A stretch of 64,000 nucleotides of DNA from Tolypothrix sp. PCC 7712 (GTDB lineage Bacteria; Cyanobacteriota; Cyanobacteriia; Cyanobacteriales; Nostocaceae), in assembly GCF_025860405.1 (NCBI RefSeq), contig NZ_CP063786.1:150778-214777 (forward strand), written 5' to 3'. Below, in pieces: positions 18,232-26,769 of this stretch. Each line of letters begins with the position of its first letter. The first letter of the stretch is position 1. Both the position numbers and the translations under genes were made by a program. The notes below the pieces were generated by a model. It searched no databases. It saw nothing but the letters and a program-made list of their open reading frames with translations, and had not been told where the DNA came from.

Positions 18232-18654
18232 ATGAAGTACATTGCTATTATCGAAGGGCAAGAAATTCCTCTTGATGAGGCGCTCGCCCAGGATGACAAT
18301 ACACTCAAAACAGCGATTAGCGTCTACTTTCCAGAGTATGCTAATGCCGAAATTGAACGACAAACAACTGATGATACAGTTTCAATTCGTTTGGTAAAAA
18401 AGGCAGGTACTAAGGGAAATAAATTTAGAGAATTGAAAAACTGTTTTGAAGAAATAAATCCTGCACTAAAGTTAGGATGGCAGATAAAGCTTTTAGAGAT
18501 AAACAGTCAAATTACTCTTGAAAGTTTAATTACTTTACAACCTGAGATAGATAAAGCTATCAAGCTCGGTCAATCTTGGGAAACCTATAGCGAAAAAGTT
18601 GCTCAAAGCCTTAAACAGCAACCTGCTATTACGAGTAAATATCCTGTAGTTTAA
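18232..18654 (+). CDS. PRTRC system protein C-like (ubiquitin-like) with C-terminal extension
   Basis: 140 residues. Residues 1-62 resemble the small beta-grasp PRTRC protein C: a start like YIAIIEGQEIPLDEA, VYFPEYANAEIE, and the end KKAGTKG at residues 57-62, where family members normally stop. About 78 further residues follow (FRELKNCFEEINPALKLGW onwards), so this is a longer form or a fusion. In the family, this gene travels with E1-, E2- and JAB-like genes, as it does here. Confidence 0.65.
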   Translation: MKYIAIIEGQEIPLDEALAQDDNTLKTAISVYFPEYANAEIERQTTDDTVSIRLVKKAGTKGNKFRELKNCFEEINPALKLGWQIKLLEINSQITLESLITLQPEIDKAIKLGQSWETYSEKVAQSLKQQPAITSKYPVV

Positions 18655-18667
18655 TCACAAATTTATG

Positions 18668-18688
18668 GCCGCTATAATTCGTAGCGGC
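18668..18688 (+). terminator. Hairpin in the leader of the next gene
   Basis: GCCGCTA (18668-18674) pairs with TAGCGGC (18682-18688), nine bases before the next ATG. No T-run, so a regulatory or RNA-processing hairpin is as likely as a terminator. Confidence 0.4.
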
Positions 18689-18697
18689 TGATTAATT

Positions 18698-19426
18698 ATG
18701 CTTGGCAACATCCACTCATTCAAAATACCCATTACTTGTATAACAGCAATTAATTATCTAGAAAATCTTTCCGAACGAGTAAATATTTTAAGCCTGTATC
18801 AAAAATTATTTCCAGAAAAATGGTTAGAATCAACTATTCCTATTAATAAACAATCACATCCATCAAGTGCTTACCTAGATAGAGAAATTGAATTTATTAA
18901 CCTAGTGAATGAAAATCTATTCCCAGTAGAATATATCGATGAAATCGAGTTTAATTCTGAACGTGATAGTATTCTAGTTTCGCCACAAAGACTTGAGTGG
19001 TGGAATGAAGATTTTGAAGAACTGGTATACTCGGAGAAGTTCCTACTGTCATTGATGGGGCAAGGGTACAATATCAGCCAATGGAAACTAAATTTTGGTT
19101 TTACTCCTGACTACATTGCTCCAGCAGAAGAAATTTATTTCGAGAAATTCGTAAAGCTGTGTCGTCGTTACAAAAGTCCCCTGCAATATTTAGATATAGC
19201 CATACGAATTATAGATTACTCAACTGAAAATATTTGGCTAGATATTACGTGTGAAACAAGCGATTGGCTGGACTGGACTTATGAGAATATCGTATTTCTC
19301 GCTCAAAAGTGGCGAGAAGCCGTCTCGATGATGGAGAAATCAAATGAGGTTAGCCATTTGTTAGAAACATCTCTTTCTGCTCGAAAAGTAGCAGTGAAAA
19401 TTTGGAATCAAGCATCAAAAGCATGA
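18698..19426 (+). CDS. Hypothetical protein in the PRTRC F position
   Basis: 242 residues, soluble, acidic and Trp/Tyr-rich (LEWWNEDFEELVYSEKF, WLDITCETSDWLDWTYENI). The opening FKIPITCITAINYLENL is faintly like PRTRC protein F, but I cannot confirm this. It sits between the C-like and B-like genes, and the B-like start overlaps its stop (ATGA), so the two are translationally coupled. Confidence 0.55.
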   Translation: MLGNIHSFKIPITCITAINYLENLSERVNILSLYQKLFPEKWLESTIPINKQSHPSSAYLDREIEFINLVNENLFPVEYIDEIEFNSERDSILVSPQRLEWWNEDFEELVYSEKFLLSLMGQGYNISQWKLNFGFTPDYIAPAEEIYFEKFVKLCRRYKSPLQYLDIAIRIIDYSTENIWLDITCETSDWLDWTYENIVFLAQKWREAVSMMEKSNEVSHLLETSLSARKVAVKIWNQASKA

Positions 19427-20145
19427 ATGTAGACACAAATATATTACCAATAATTAACTTAGAAAATGTCTCCCAAATCCTGCTGGCCAATATTCCACAA
19501 GATGATTTACTAGGGCAGTTAATTATCCTCAAAGGACAGTTTATTTTAGTCGAACGTGAAGGCAAAGAGTCTAAATACAAATTCCTGTCTCCTGAAGCAG
19601 TAGAGAAAGCCTTCACAAGTAAAACTGCCGCATCTGGATGGCTTTCTAGCAACACAATTTGGTGGGGTAAAAATCCAGAGGGAGAGGCCATTATTCAGTT
19701 TTATTCTCCCCAAAAATATCAAATTCAAATTATGGGACAGGAATTTGAAGTAATTACTGTACCAATGCCTGCATTCTTATTTGCTGGATGCGGTAGTAGA
19801 TATTACCTGTGGGCAGTTAAAGGCAGGGTATTTAAACCAGACGCACAACTGTACAAGCCTCCTTTACCTAATATTTGGGACGACTCTAGTATTTGCTTTG
19901 GGGGAAATTCTCTCAGTATGTGCAGTGCTGCAACCATAAGCCAAGTTTGGGATCTGTTCTGGAAATCACCTTTTAACAAGGACTTATCTCAAGGCAAGTC
20001 AAAAACTCATCCTGATAATATCTGCAATCAACTAATCAAATTACACGAATCTAAAGCTAAATTCTACCCTTCAAATGACCTTGTTCCCGTTCATAGCTGG
20101 AAAGTCACAACCCCAGAAGACATTATCAATCATTTGTTCAGTTAA
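19423..20145 (+). CDS. PRTRC system protein B-like (E2-related fold)
   Basis: 240 residues from the ATG at 19423, which overlaps the upstream stop. The protein B/Prok-E2 family D pattern is recognisable: QFYSPQKYQIQIMG, VPMPAFLFAGCGSRYYLWAV, YKPPLPNIWDDSSICFGGN and a C-terminal VHSWKVTTPEDIINHLF. The Cys in SSICFG lies where an E2 active-site Cys could be, but its role is not established. It belongs to a PRTRC-like cassette with JAB and E1-like genes directly after it. Confidence 0.75.
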   Translation: MNVDTNILPIINLENVSQILLANIPQDDLLGQLIILKGQFILVEREGKESKYKFLSPEAVEKAFTSKTAASGWLSSNTIWWGKNPEGEAIIQFYSPQKYQIQIMGQEFEVITVPMPAFLFAGCGSRYYLWAVKGRVFKPDAQLYKPPLPNIWDDSSICFGGNSLSMCSAATISQVWDLFWKSPFNKDLSQGKSKTHPDNICNQLIKLHESKAKFYPSNDLVPVHSWKVTTPEDIINHLFS

Positions 20146-20147
20146 CA

Positions 20148-20744
20148 ATGAATCCCTTTATCGGTTATCACCTCGCTACAAGTAACAACTTTCCTCCTTA
20201 CAGTCAAAAACTCCAGGAATACTGGCTGGCAGCAAATGGGCTTTTCTTGCGATCGCATCGCCGCGAGTTAGAGGTTTGCTTGCAACTAACTCAAACTCAA
20301 GTCGCTGGACTCCAACCCCTTGAACCCTACTTCCGTCTGAAAGTCCCAAAAGTTCCTTGCCAAGCGATCGCCGAGATTATCAATGCTGTTAGTATCAACC
20401 CCCAACAGGAAATCCTATTCTACTTGGGAGTGACAAACAACCAATGGTGGTGTCACACTCCACTGCAAACTGCGTCCTCTACTCACGTCTTATCTTTAGA
20501 AAGCGCACTCGATAAAAGCTATACAGATTGCTTAGTGGAAATGCACAGTCATGGAACTCTAGCTGCTTATCCATCAAGTGCAGATAATCAAGAAGAAAAA
20601 GGCAAATTTCGAGTGTTCGCGATTATTGGCACACTGAATACGATTCCCACAATCTATACCCGAATCGGGATATACAATCACTTTTTCGACATCAACCCCA
20701 ATCAAATATTTGAACTGCCGCCACAGGTAAAATGCTTGAATTAA
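20148..20744 (+). CDS. PRTRC system protein A-like JAB/JAMM peptidase
   Basis: 198 residues. The JAMM zinc site is complete: EILFYLG supplies the upstream Glu (about residue 88) and EMHSHGTLAAYPSSAD supplies His133, His135, Ser143 and Asp146. Such domains cut isopeptide or C-terminal bonds of ubiquitin-like proteins, which here could be the C-like protein. It begins two bases after the E2-like gene, and its end overlaps the ThiF-like gene by 13 bases. Confidence 0.85.
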   Translation: MNPFIGYHLATSNNFPPYSQKLQEYWLAANGLFLRSHRRELEVCLQLTQTQVAGLQPLEPYFRLKVPKVPCQAIAEIINAVSINPQQEILFYLGVTNNQWWCHTPLQTASSTHVLSLESALDKSYTDCLVEMHSHGTLAAYPSSADNQEEKGKFRVFAIIGTLNTIPTIYTRIGIYNHFFDINPNQIFELPPQVKCLN

Positions 20745-21589
20745 CTACTTACCAACAAGCTTTACCCGTCTTACCTCGCAATCATACTCGTATCAACTTC
20801 GTCTTAGTAGGAGTAGGAGGAACAGGCGGGTTTCTTGCAGAAGATTTATGTCGAATTATTCTGCAACTCCAGCACACTAGAAAAGAAATTAACTTTGCGA
20901 TCGTCGATGGTGATATTGTCGAACTCAAAAATATCAGCCGCCAAAATTATCAACAAGCTGAAATTGGGCTACCAAAGGCAGAAACACTGGCTGCAAGATG
21001 CAGTGCTAAGTATGGAATAGAGATTACAGCCGTTTGCGACTGGTTTGAAGAAGACATGATTCGCACGGCCAGTTGGTGGAATACCCTAACGGTAATCATT
21101 GGCTGTGTAGATAACAGCACAGCCAGGAGCAAAATTCACTCTGTTCTTAAAATCAACAGTGCAAATGAGCCAGCATCTCTATTTTGGCTGGATTGTGGAA
21201 ACAGCAACTACTCTGGACAAGTAGTAATTGGAACGCACTCTAATTTTGATATAGTCCAAGCTTCCAATAACCCAGACAAACCTCAATTCTGGTTGCATCT
21301 TCCCTCCCCGGTGCTGGTTCACCCAGAATTGCTAGTTCCTCAGCCAGAAGAACTTAGCGACAACAACCTTTCATGTGCAGAAATCCAAGCACGGAATTAT
21401 CAATCACTATTCGTCAATAAAATGACGAGTGCGATCGCAGCCCAGTATCTACTAGAATTAACCCTCACTGGGGGGTTGAAAAAGTTCGCTAGTTATTTTG
21501 ACCTCAAAGCAATGTCAACTAAAAGTTTATATACAAGCATCGATCAACTCAAAAAATACTATATTCCACAAACAAATTACCACAAATAG
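20732..21589 (+). CDS. PRTRC system ThiF family protein (E1-like adenylyltransferase)
   Basis: 285 residues. The nucleotide-binding loop is VLVGVGGTGG (residues 24-33), followed by FAIVDGDIVELKNISRQNY and IGLPKAETLA, the standard E1/ThiF signature with Asp and Arg contacts. CVDNS and DCGNSNYSGQVVIG follow. The family activates the C-terminus of ubiquitin-like proteins with ATP. The start lies inside the end of the JAB gene, so they are co-translated. Confidence 0.85.
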   Translation: MLELTTYQQALPVLPRNHTRINFVLVGVGGTGGFLAEDLCRIILQLQHTRKEINFAIVDGDIVELKNISRQNYQQAEIGLPKAETLAARCSAKYGIEITAVCDWFEEDMIRTASWWNTLTVIIGCVDNSTARSKIHSVLKINSANEPASLFWLDCGNSNYSGQVVIGTHSNFDIVQASNNPDKPQFWLHLPSPVLVHPELLVPQPEELSDNNLSCAEIQARNYQSLFVNKMTSAIAAQYLLELTLTGGLKKFASYFDLKAMSTKSLYTSIDQLKKYYIPQTNYHK

Positions 21590-21597
21590 CTTACGCA
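21579..21597 (+). promoter_or_regulatory. Backbone upstream element, tight spacing
   Basis: ACCAC (21579-21583), six bases, CTTACGCA (21590-21597), partly inside the end of the ThiF gene and 37 nt before the ATG at 21634. Confidence 0.5.
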
Positions 21598-21633
21598 TAT
21601 ATATCCCAAAAACTAAATTTGGGATATATTTTT
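21597..21633 (+). terminator. Terminator-like hairpin abutting the next start codon
   Basis: A perfect 12-bp stem, ATATATCCCAAA (21597-21608) with TTTGGGATATAT (21618-21629), then TTTTT running straight into the ATG at 21634. Confidence 0.7.
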
Positions 21634-22317
21634 ATGAATCGATTTAATCACAAAACACTTGAGCTAGTCGAACAGAATCCAGAATATTTATCAACGATAA
21701 GTTATCGTAATCTAACTATCAAAAGTGAATCTGAAGTTGCTGGTGGTCAGTTTCACCTCATTATGCAACAAATTGGGTTAGGGCTACCAGTCGAAGCTTT
21801 ATTGAAGGCATACCCCCAAATTAATAACTGGGTCGATAAGGTAAAACCTTTTCTAAATATTCCTGGCAACAAACAATGGAACGCCCAACTTCAATATTTA
21901 TACCACGATATTCTTCTCTACAGCGAGTGCGACCTCATTATCTATGGTGAAAATCAAGTAGTTGGGTTTGACTGGACTATTCAAAAACCTCCTAAATTTG
22001 AAATTCTTGAGAGTAAATGGCAAACTCAACTGAGGTTATTTCTCCTATACGAACAAACTGGAATACCATTAGAGCAAATTAGCCTGGTTTACTTGTTCGT
22101 TAACACTGATAGTATTTACCAGTTTACTTATTCTGAAGATAAACATTTAAATTTCAAAGCCCGGCTAGAAGAAACACTCGCGCCTTTTGTAAAAGACGAT
22201 AAAGAGAAAAAACTTTTAACCCACAAAATGACCCCTCAAGAAGCACATGATAAATGGCTAGCAAAAGAAATATCAACTATGGAATATTTAGCAGCAATTC
22301 CTGAAGTTGAGATATGA
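21634..22317 (+). CDS. PD-(D/E)XK/Cas4-RecB-like nuclease family protein
   Basis: 227 residues from the ATG at 21634; an earlier in-frame TTG lies inside the hairpin and is unlikely. The core reads YSECDLIIYGENQVVGFDWT (Asp then D-W-T) and KWQTQLRLFLLYEQTGI (Q-x3-aromatic). This is the pattern of PD-(D/E)XK nucleases, but the catalytic Lys after the second Asp is absent, as in the other nuclease-like gene at 2722. Activity is therefore doubtful. Its stop overlaps the next start (ATGA). Confidence 0.65.
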   Translation: MNRFNHKTLELVEQNPEYLSTISYRNLTIKSESEVAGGQFHLIMQQIGLGLPVEALLKAYPQINNWVDKVKPFLNIPGNKQWNAQLQYLYHDILLYSECDLIIYGENQVVGFDWTIQKPPKFEILESKWQTQLRLFLLYEQTGIPLEQISLVYLFVNTDSIYQFTYSEDKHLNFKARLEETLAPFVKDDKEKKLLTHKMTPQEAHDKWLAKEISTMEYLAAIPEVEI

Positions 22318-22664
22318 ATCCAACAGAATTAAATATCACCAAAATCGAACTCACTCCTAACAGTGGTTGGACGCTCAATATTCTCTCGCGTCGGGTAGCA
22401 ACGATTACCGACCCCCTGGGAAACAGAAAAACCAGCTACTTCGGGTTCGATACCAAAGAACAAGCCGAAAAGTTTAGAAATTGGCTTGTCAGAAAAAACA
22501 AATGTAGTAGTGCAGTTATCCGTCACTCAGAACGATTAGCTACTGAATGGGAGGTAAAAGCTTGGAATGTTCCAACCTCCCTAATTCTTGAATGCGCCGT
22601 CAAAGATTTAAAGGAATCAAGCAATGCAACTATCTCTACTAAATCTACCCTACAACGAGAATAA
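22314..22664 (+). CDS. Small hypothetical protein, 116 aa
   Basis: Starts inside the stop of the nuclease-like gene and ends 41 bases inside the methyltransferase gene, so it is in a tight operon. It has an N-terminal beta-rich part with SRRVATITDPLGNRKTSYFG and a basic centre. Possibly a small DNA-binding partner. No family recognised. Confidence 0.55.
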   Translation: MNPTELNITKIELTPNSGWTLNILSRRVATITDPLGNRKTSYFGFDTKEQAEKFRNWLVRKNKCSSAVIRHSERLATEWEVKAWNVPTSLILECAVKDLKESSNATISTKSTLQRE

Positions 22665-23679
22665 TTCACCCTTAGCAGATATTTTCAATATTCCTCATTT
22701 AGAAAAAGCAGAAGCCCTTCGTAATTTAGCTGCTTCAATGCAGCCAACAATCGACCAAAAGAAAAATCCTGCTATTGGAAATCAAAGGGTAACAAAGCAT
22801 CGTAAAACTATAGCTCAAGGAATAATCCAAGAAGGACTTGAACTTGAGATTATCCAGTCTTGGTTATTTGCGATCGCACAAATGTGGGAAGTAGGAAATA
22901 TCCCACCAATACTACGCGGTATATCTCACAAATCGCAAGTAGAAGTCCTATTTAGAATTTCCCAAATGGGAGAAACAATTCAGAAAGTCCAAGAAAAATT
23001 GGCAGGCGAATATTACCAAGACTGGGTAAAGTCTTTAAGTCGCGCCGGATTACATACACCAAGCGAAATCATATCCGCAATAACAGAAATTCAACAGGTA
23101 GTAAAACCTGAAGCAATTAATACTACTAAGGAACAACTCAATAGGCTTGAGTTAGAAATTATTGGGATGAAAGATGGAGATTTCTTCCCTACTCCTAAAC
23201 CAGTCTGTCAACGGCTTGTTCAACTGGCAGATATTAAACCAAATTGGCAAATTTTAGAGCCTAGTGCAGGTAGTGGAAATATTGCTGAGTATATCACTAA
23301 TACCTACCCTAATGTTCAACTAGAAGTGGTTGAGATTAATTACGATTTACAACAAATTCTAGAACTCAAAGGATTTAATATCGTAGGGAAAAACTTTCTG
23401 GAGTTTAACCCCAGTCATTTATACAATGCCTGTATCATGAATCCTCCATTTTGTGAACTTGTCCAACATATATATCAGGCTTGGAAGTTACTCATAACGG
23501 GTGGCGTATTAGTTTCAGTCATACCTGAATCAGTTTTCTTTAATCGTAAGTACAAAACCTTCAAAAACTGGCTAATAGCCAATAATAGCTATGTAGAAAT
23601 GGTAGATAAAGATGCCTTTTTAAGTTCAAATAACCCTACAAACGTAGCCACCAGAATCATTAAACTCATTAAACCATAG
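22624..23679 (+). CDS. N6-adenine-type DNA methyltransferase with N-terminal clamp-like motif
   Basis: 351 residues. The SAM-binding motif is ILEPSAGSGNIAEYI (about residues 216-230) and the catalytic motif is IMNPPF (about residue 275), typical of group gamma N6-adenine methyltransferases. DGDFFPTPKPVCQRLV precedes them. The N-terminal 170 residues are helical and may read DNA. The protein begins MQLSLLNLP, which resembles a sliding-clamp binding peptide. No cognate restriction enzyme is adjacent, apart from the degenerate nuclease two genes upstream. Confidence 0.8.
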   Translation: MQLSLLNLPYNENNSPLADIFNIPHLEKAEALRNLAASMQPTIDQKKNPAIGNQRVTKHRKTIAQGIIQEGLELEIIQSWLFAIAQMWEVGNIPPILRGISHKSQVEVLFRISQMGETIQKVQEKLAGEYYQDWVKSLSRAGLHTPSEIISAITEIQQVVKPEAINTTKEQLNRLELEIIGMKDGDFFPTPKPVCQRLVQLADIKPNWQILEPSAGSGNIAEYITNTYPNVQLEVVEINYDLQQILELKGFNIVGKNFLEFNPSHLYNACIMNPPFCELVQHIYQAWKLLITGGVLVSVIPESVFFNRKYKTFKNWLIANNSYVEMVDKDAFLSSNNPTNVATRIIKLIKP

Positions 23680-23759
23680 TGTACTACAAGCGCATGGCAT
23701 ACTGCCAAATTGATAAAACTAAATATGTCACGTATATTTTCCCTATATGGGGACAATAT

Positions 23760-23897
23760 ATGAGATACAAAATCCTTACACAGCAAGAGTTAGAAGTAGC
23801 ACTAAATAAGTGCAAGCTTGCTGGTTGGAATGTCAGTAATATCACCAAACTTAGTAATAAAATGCTTGAAATCAAACCCCAACGAACAAGGAGATAA
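23760..23897 (+). CDS. Small basic protein, 45 aa
   Basis: The ATG at 23760 is the plausible start; a GTG at 23679 in the same frame is less likely. The product (YKILTQQELEVALNKCKLA, then a basic end KPQRTRR) is short and helical. Two bases separate it from the next gene. No family recognised. Confidence 0.45.
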   Translation: MRYKILTQQELEVALNKCKLAGWNVSNITKLSNKMLEIKPQRTRR

Positions 23898-23899
23898 AT

Positions 23900-24187
23900 A
23901 TGACAATTGAAACTATTGCTTCTTATAGATTTATTCCTGGTAAAGACAGTCAAATAACTAGTTATGGATCTCCTGAAGAACAAACAGTCGCAATTCATAA
24001 TTCAAGCATGGCATCTGTGTCACTGACTTTCACAACTGAAAACACATCTGTTCTTAGACAAATTATCATCAGTGTTCAGCAAATATACCAGATACTTATA
24101 AATACTAAAACTGAAATTATTCAGGAAGATAATTGCATTGACAGCTTTACAGGCTTAAGGGGAGAGTGTGATGAAAAGTCTATCTAA
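23900..24187 (+). CDS. Small hypothetical protein, 95 aa
   Basis: Preceded by AAGGAGATAA, a good ribosome binding site. The product is beta-rich in the first half (SVSLTFTTENTSVLRQIIIS) and has two Cys near the end. No family recognised. It ends in front of a strong terminator. Confidence 0.5.
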   Translation: MTIETIASYRFIPGKDSQITSYGSPEEQTVAIHNSSMASVSLTFTTENTSVLRQIIISVQQIYQILINTKTEIIQEDNCIDSFTGLRGECDEKSI

Positions 24188-24212
24188 ATAACTAAGTATC
24201 AATCAATCTTTT

Positions 24213-24246
24213 AAGTCGTCTTAATAACAGACGACTTTGATTTTTT
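24213..24246 (+). terminator. Intrinsic terminator
   Basis: AAGTCGTC (24213-24220) pairs with GACGACTT (24230-24237), followed by GATTTTTT. It ends the nuclease/methyltransferase unit. Confidence 0.85.
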
Positions 24247-24269
24247 ACAACGACTTTTTGCTTTACGCA
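24247..24269 (+). promoter_or_regulatory. Backbone upstream element, divergent copy
   Basis: ACAAC (24247-24251), ten bases, TTTACGCA (24262-24269), 30 nt before the ATG at 24299. Confidence 0.45.
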
Positions 24270-24298
24270 TTAAATATTGATTTCCATTAATTAAAATT

Positions 24299-25291
24299 AT
24301 GCCAAAAAGTCAAACAAAGCCTACTAATTCTGCTACTGAAGAAAGCACAGTATCCCAGTCTGAATCCTCTGAACAAACAGTTCAGAATAATACAAACATA
24401 CAAAAGCGTAAATTAGCTATTTCTAAATTTGCAAATCCTGAGTACAATGCGCCGATTAGTAATATCTGCATCTGCCAAGTAATCAATCACATGGAAGCAG
24501 AAAAAGTCGGATTGTTTATCAAAGATAAATACTTAGCAGCTATTAACTGGCAAGGACAAGAACCTACACACAAGCACACTTTCTCTAGTGGCACGCCAGA
24601 AATGGGAGTATTGCTGCAATCGCCCAGGATGCACATTCTTGATGTTTCTCCCAGATATATTGAGCAACGCGATGATGGCAAAATTGTAGGAGTGTACGAA
24701 TCACCTGATGGGTACGAAATGTACCAAGCACTTGGCAAAGATGCCGCAGTATTGAGACGGTTTTATTTGTTGCAGCTTGTTGATGAAAATAATCATAACC
24801 TGCACTCAGTACCAATTGTCTTATCAATCAAAGGCGTTGCATCATCAAAATTTGGCGAGGCTTATAAACAGTTCCAACGCGAACTAGAGGTTGCATTCGC
24901 ACGATTTACTGATAAAACTGTCGCTGAAAAACGTGCAGAGTTTCATCGTCTCGGTGTATTTCAACCCACCTTTACACCATCTCTTGAACCTAAAGAAGCA
25001 GTCAATCAAAGAGATAAATCTTGGGTAGCAGTTGTCACTTCTTATAAATCACCAAATCCTGATGGAAGTGATTTTCTCGAATTCTTCTCAGAAGAGAAAG
25101 AAATCGATATCCAAACAACAATGCAGGCAAATCCTGAATTCTCTCACCGCATCGGTAAAACATCAACTGTTGTAGCAGAACATAATCGCCTGGTAGGTGC
25201 AGCTGATATGCCAGTAGCAGCACTTCCTCCTAGTACAGCAGGTCAGACTTATACAGCATACAGTACTGAAATGGAAGAATTGCCTTACTGA
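24299..25291 (+). CDS. DUF5895-like plasmid protein
   Basis: 330 residues. The N-terminal 40 residues are Ser/Thr/Gln-rich and disordered. A conserved folded region follows, with ISNICICQVINHMEAEKVGL, GVLLQSPRMHILDVSPRY, YESPDGYEMY and RFYLLQLVDENN. This resembles a cyanobacterial family I know as DUF5895, of unknown role. It is a single-gene unit with its own upstream element and a following hairpin, directly before the sliding clamp gene. A single-strand DNA or recombination role is possible but unsupported. Confidence 0.55.
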   Translation: MPKSQTKPTNSATEESTVSQSESSEQTVQNNTNIQKRKLAISKFANPEYNAPISNICICQVINHMEAEKVGLFIKDKYLAAINWQGQEPTHKHTFSSGTPEMGVLLQSPRMHILDVSPRYIEQRDDGKIVGVYESPDGYEMYQALGKDAAVLRRFYLLQLVDENNHNLHSVPIVLSIKGVASSKFGEAYKQFQRELEVAFARFTDKTVAEKRAEFHRLGVFQPTFTPSLEPKEAVNQRDKSWVAVVTSYKSPNPDGSDFLEFFSEEKEIDIQTTMQANPEFSHRIGKTSTVVAEHNRLVGAADMPVAALPPSTAGQTYTAYSTEMEELPY

Positions 25292-25316
25292 AACAACTAT
25301 CTCATGTAACCGAAAA

Positions 25317-25336
25317 GGGTGCTAGAAATAGCGCCC
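25317..25336 (+). terminator. Short hairpin between DUF5895-like gene and dnaN
   Basis: GGGTGCT (25317-25323) pairs with AGCGCCC (25330-25336, one G-U). No T-run follows, so termination is uncertain. Confidence 0.35.
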
Positions 25337-25370
25337 GTTCAAACATCATCTACTAAAAGCAAAGTAACAA

Positions 25371-26705
25371 ATGAAACTAAACATTGAACAAGCTAAACTC
25401 GCAGAAATTCTAGAAACCGCTTATCTCGCAATTAGTCCTAAGCCTACTGACCCAATTTTAGGAAATATCTTACTGATAGCAAATGAAGATGGGATAGTAT
25501 CAGCAACAGGAACAAACCTCAACCTCACAATTCATACTACAACGACCGCAAATGTGGAAACGTCAGGTCAGGTAGCACTACCAGCCAAACTATTAACTGA
25601 CACTATTAACAATGTCAGAGGAGAAATTACCTTAGAGGTAGAAAACCAAGCCTGCATAATTACTCACAATAGCGGTAAATGCCGTCTGATTGGCGGAAAA
25701 CCTGACGAGTTTCCAACTCTTCCCAAGGGAGAAAATCCAATAGAAGTAAATTTAAGTGCCAAGAAACTCCAAGCTGCACTTGAAGGGACACTCTATTGCA
25801 CCAATGGTGACGAAACAAAGTTAGTTTTAACTGGTGTCAACTTCAAAATTGATACTAATAAGTGGCAAGCTGCTAGTACAAATGGTCACAAATTAGCACT
25901 AGTCACAGGAATACTTGATAGCGAATATTCTGACCCAATTGACTTTACTGTTCCAGGTAAGTCACTTAGCGAGTTAAACAAAATTCTCTCTCAAAGTGCC
26001 GATACAAGCGTGTGCAATATTCTTCTATCAAATAAAACTATTGAGTTTAGTCTTCCTCACACAAAAGTCATTTCCCGACTTTTAGAGGGAGAATACCCCA
26101 AAATCAATAGTTTGATTCCCAGAACATTTGAGTATGAATTTACATTAGAACGCAAGGGATTTGAGAGCGCACTGAAGCGGGTAAGTTATCTAGCCGAACG
26201 CAAGCAAAAGGTTGTCAAAATTCTCTGGGAATTGGAAGCTACACAGGCAACACTTTACACCGAAGCTACTGATATCGGGGATGCAGTTGACTCGGTACTG
26301 ATGAAACCAGCAACTAGTCATTCAGAAAACATCAGTATTGGATTAAATATCGACTACCTTATCGAAGGATTGAAGCACATCAGTACTGATGAAATCGTGG
26401 TGCGGTGTAACAAACCTACGCAACCAGTCATTATCTGCCCAATGGGAGGACTGCTCAATCAGCTGTATCTGGTAATGCCTGTAGAAATTAAGCAGGGGTT
26501 TGAAAAGGTAAATAACCAAAGTACAAAGACAGAAGCCAGCACTCAACCTGAGCCTAGCACTGAAGAAGTAACAGATATAGCGCAGGCAACAAATGATAGT
26601 GACAATTCTGAAACAGAAATACAATCTTTAGTAGCAAAAGATACTACTAAAGGTAAGTCAACCTCACGCTCGTCACGAACGAAAAAAGAAGCCGCGACTG
26701 CTTAA
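25371..26705 (+). CDS. dnaN: DNA polymerase III sliding clamp (beta subunit) with C-terminal tail
   Basis: 444 residues. The three clamp domains are present; landmarks are FPTLPKGENP, LTGVNFKIDTNKWQAASTNG (domain 2 start) and LLEGEYPKINSLIP. The conserved end of the clamp is QLYLVMPVEI at about residue 372, where E. coli DnaN stops at MPMRL. About 70 low-complexity residues follow, acidic then basic (KGKSTSRSSRTKKEAATA). The clamp tethers polymerase and other clients to DNA. It is a plasmid-specific copy and sits between DUF5895 and dnaX. Confidence 0.9.
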   Translation: MKLNIEQAKLAEILETAYLAISPKPTDPILGNILLIANEDGIVSATGTNLNLTIHTTTTANVETSGQVALPAKLLTDTINNVRGEITLEVENQACIITHNSGKCRLIGGKPDEFPTLPKGENPIEVNLSAKKLQAALEGTLYCTNGDETKLVLTGVNFKIDTNKWQAASTNGHKLALVTGILDSEYSDPIDFTVPGKSLSELNKILSQSADTSVCNILLSNKTIEFSLPHTKVISRLLEGEYPKINSLIPRTFEYEFTLERKGFESALKRVSYLAERKQKVVKILWELEATQATLYTEATDIGDAVDSVLMKPATSHSENISIGLNIDYLIEGLKHISTDEIVVRCNKPTQPVIICPMGGLLNQLYLVMPVEIKQGFEKVNNQSTKTEASTQPEPSTEEVTDIAQATNDSDNSETEIQSLVAKDTTKGKSTSRSSRTKKEAATA

Positions 26706-26712
26706 AAATTAA

Positions 26713-26741
26713 ACTCCTTATCAGTGCAGTTGGTAAGGAGT
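26713..26741 (+). terminator. Hairpin between dnaN and dnaX
   Basis: ACTCCTTATC (26713-26722) pairs with GGTAAGGAGT (26732-26741, one G-U). No T-run. Confidence 0.4.
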
Positions 26742-26769
26742 AAATAAAACACTTTTAATCATCAAAACT

